Shown: positions 63,563-64,000 of the stretch, piece after piece | Numbering within the stretch: the stretch's first letter is position 1 | Layout of the letters: each line of letters starts with the position of its first letter | The notes under the pieces: generated by a model | Seen by the model: only the letters and a program-made list of their open reading frames with translations | Told to the model about the DNA's origin: nothing | The model's database searches: none | Assembly: GCF_011046245.1 (NCBI RefSeq) | Contig: NZ_CP049241.1 | Coordinates: 1,302,001-1,366,000 of the forward strand | Source: Allorhizobium pseudoryzae | GTDB taxonomy: Bacteria; Pseudomonadota; Alphaproteobacteria; Rhizobiales; Rhizobiaceae | Length of the DNA: 64,000 bases | Reading direction: 5' to 3' | Position numbers and translations under genes: made by a program

Positions 63563-64000
63563 ATGAACACCACGTCCTTCACCATCCTTCTTGGCGGCCA
63601 TCTCGTGTTGACCGAGCGCCTGCAGGCCCTCGTCGCGGAAACACGGGCGATTGCGGCCGACAGCGGCATGCGCCATGCCGCCACGCTGGGCCTTCTGCCG
63701 GAACTGTGGGTCGGTGATTTCGACAGCAGTGACGCGGGCCTTGCCGCCCTTTACCCAACGGTGGAGCAGCGCACCTATCCGGCCACCAAGGCGGCGACGG
63801 ATGGCGAGATTGCCGTCGCGGAAGCCATTGCGAAGGGTGCGACGCGTCTCGTCTTTGCCGGCGCACTGGGCGGCGAACGCTCGGACCACGCCCTTCAGCA
63901 TTATCTGAACGCGCTCGGATTGGCGGAAGATGGCTTCGAGGTGGTGCTGACCTCGGGCGAGGAGGAAGCTTATCCGGTCGTCGAGGAAAGCCAGCTGGAG
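63563..64000 (+). CDS. Thiamine pyrophosphokinase, 5' part
   Basis: The first 146 codons of a thiamine pyrophosphokinase are seen; the gene runs off the window. It opens MNTTSFTILLGGHLVLTERL, then DSGMRHA, WVGDFDSSD (metal-binding acidic motif) and KAATDGEIAVAEA, all typical of the catalytic domain, which makes thiamine diphosphate from thiamine and ATP. GGCAGGGAC precedes the ATG. The stop codon is outside, so length cannot be given. Confidence 0.88.
   Translation, partial: MNTTSFTILLGGHLVLTERLQALVAETRAIAADSGMRHAATLGLLPELWVGDFDSSDAGLAALYPTVEQRTYPATKAATDGEIAVAEAIAKGATRLVFAGALGGERSDHALQHYLNALGLAEDGFEVVLTSGEEEAYPVVEESQLE

Overview
The window reads as a chromosomal segment of an alphaproteobacterium of the Rhizobiales, most likely Rhizobiaceae (Agrobacterium/Rhizobium/Allorhizobium group). 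The case rests on several things: the sequence is GC-rich; the order ffh - chorismate mutase - rpsP - rimM - trmD - rplS is preserved; there is a SAM-II riboswitch in front of metA and a probable ybhL-type leader in front of a Bax-inhibitor-1 gene (both described from this clade); DUF2794, DUF1223, DUF2585 and DUF2076 proteins are present; and large Rhizobium-type palindromic repeats occur. Most of the window is core chromosome. I see no prophage, insertion sequence, integron or CRISPR array.

Layout. 0-4.3 kb: an ABC-ATPase/FtsX-like permease pair and a BI-1 membrane protein with an RNA leader. 4.3-9.3 kb: a GNAT acetyltransferase, DUF2794, DUF1223 and aconitase (acnA). 9.5-12.7 kb: cytochrome c maturation genes ccmA, ccmB, ccmC, ccmD, ccmG, with a palindromic element between ccmA and ccmB. 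12.8-13.4 kb: a higBA toxin-antitoxin pair. 13.4-20.8 kb (minus strand): a run speB - dapF - mtaB - ftsY - yciB - DUF2585 preceded by an MBL-fold hydrolase; ftsY carries a palindromic repeat inside its reading frame. 20.8-21.5 kb: vapBC. 21.6-27.2 kb: a structured leader/ncRNA candidate, then the SRP/ribosome maturation block ffh to rplS, with a TSUP permease. 27.2-33 kb: a class D beta-lactamase, an NTF2-like secreted protein, an MFS transporter, an amino-acid ABC binding protein/permease pair without an ATPase, and PPK2.

33-45 kb: a possible leaderless 40-codon ORF before leuC, a DMT exporter, an L,D-transpeptidase divergent from a CenR/OtpR-like response regulator and its cyclic-nucleotide-binding neighbour, an SDR, exonuclease III, LolA, FtsK (with a CtrA-type box) and glnK-amtB (with a sigma-54-like promoter). 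45-53 kb: tesB, ubiH-like hydroxylase, Trm112, LON-domain protein, thioredoxin-TPR protein, a YbaK editing domain, tRNA-Gly(GCC), and a divergent pair made of a stand-alone citrate synthase and a MerR-HTH/citrate-synthase fusion. 52.5-56.2 kb: an ECF sigma factor with membrane anti-sigma factor, a second BI-1 protein, DUF2076 and ExoD. 56.2-64 kb: an aminotransferase, a second SpeB-like ureohydrolase, aldose epimerase, and a minus-strand series moxR - SAM-II/metA - VWA, then a 45-residue basic protein and the start of a thiamine pyrophosphokinase cut by the window edge.

The themes are envelope and division (ftsK, ftsY, lolA, L,D-transpeptidase, CenR-like regulator), c-type cytochrome and Fe-S metabolism (ccm, acnA, leuC), translation/secretion (ffh block) and nitrogen/methionine control (glnK-amtB, SAM-II-metA). 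The most unusual items are the in-frame repeat in ftsY, the repeat splitting ccmA from ccmB, the structured RNA before ffh, the putative leaderless small ORF before leuC, the HTH-citrate synthase fusion, and metA with its riboswitch lying between moxR and its VWA partner.
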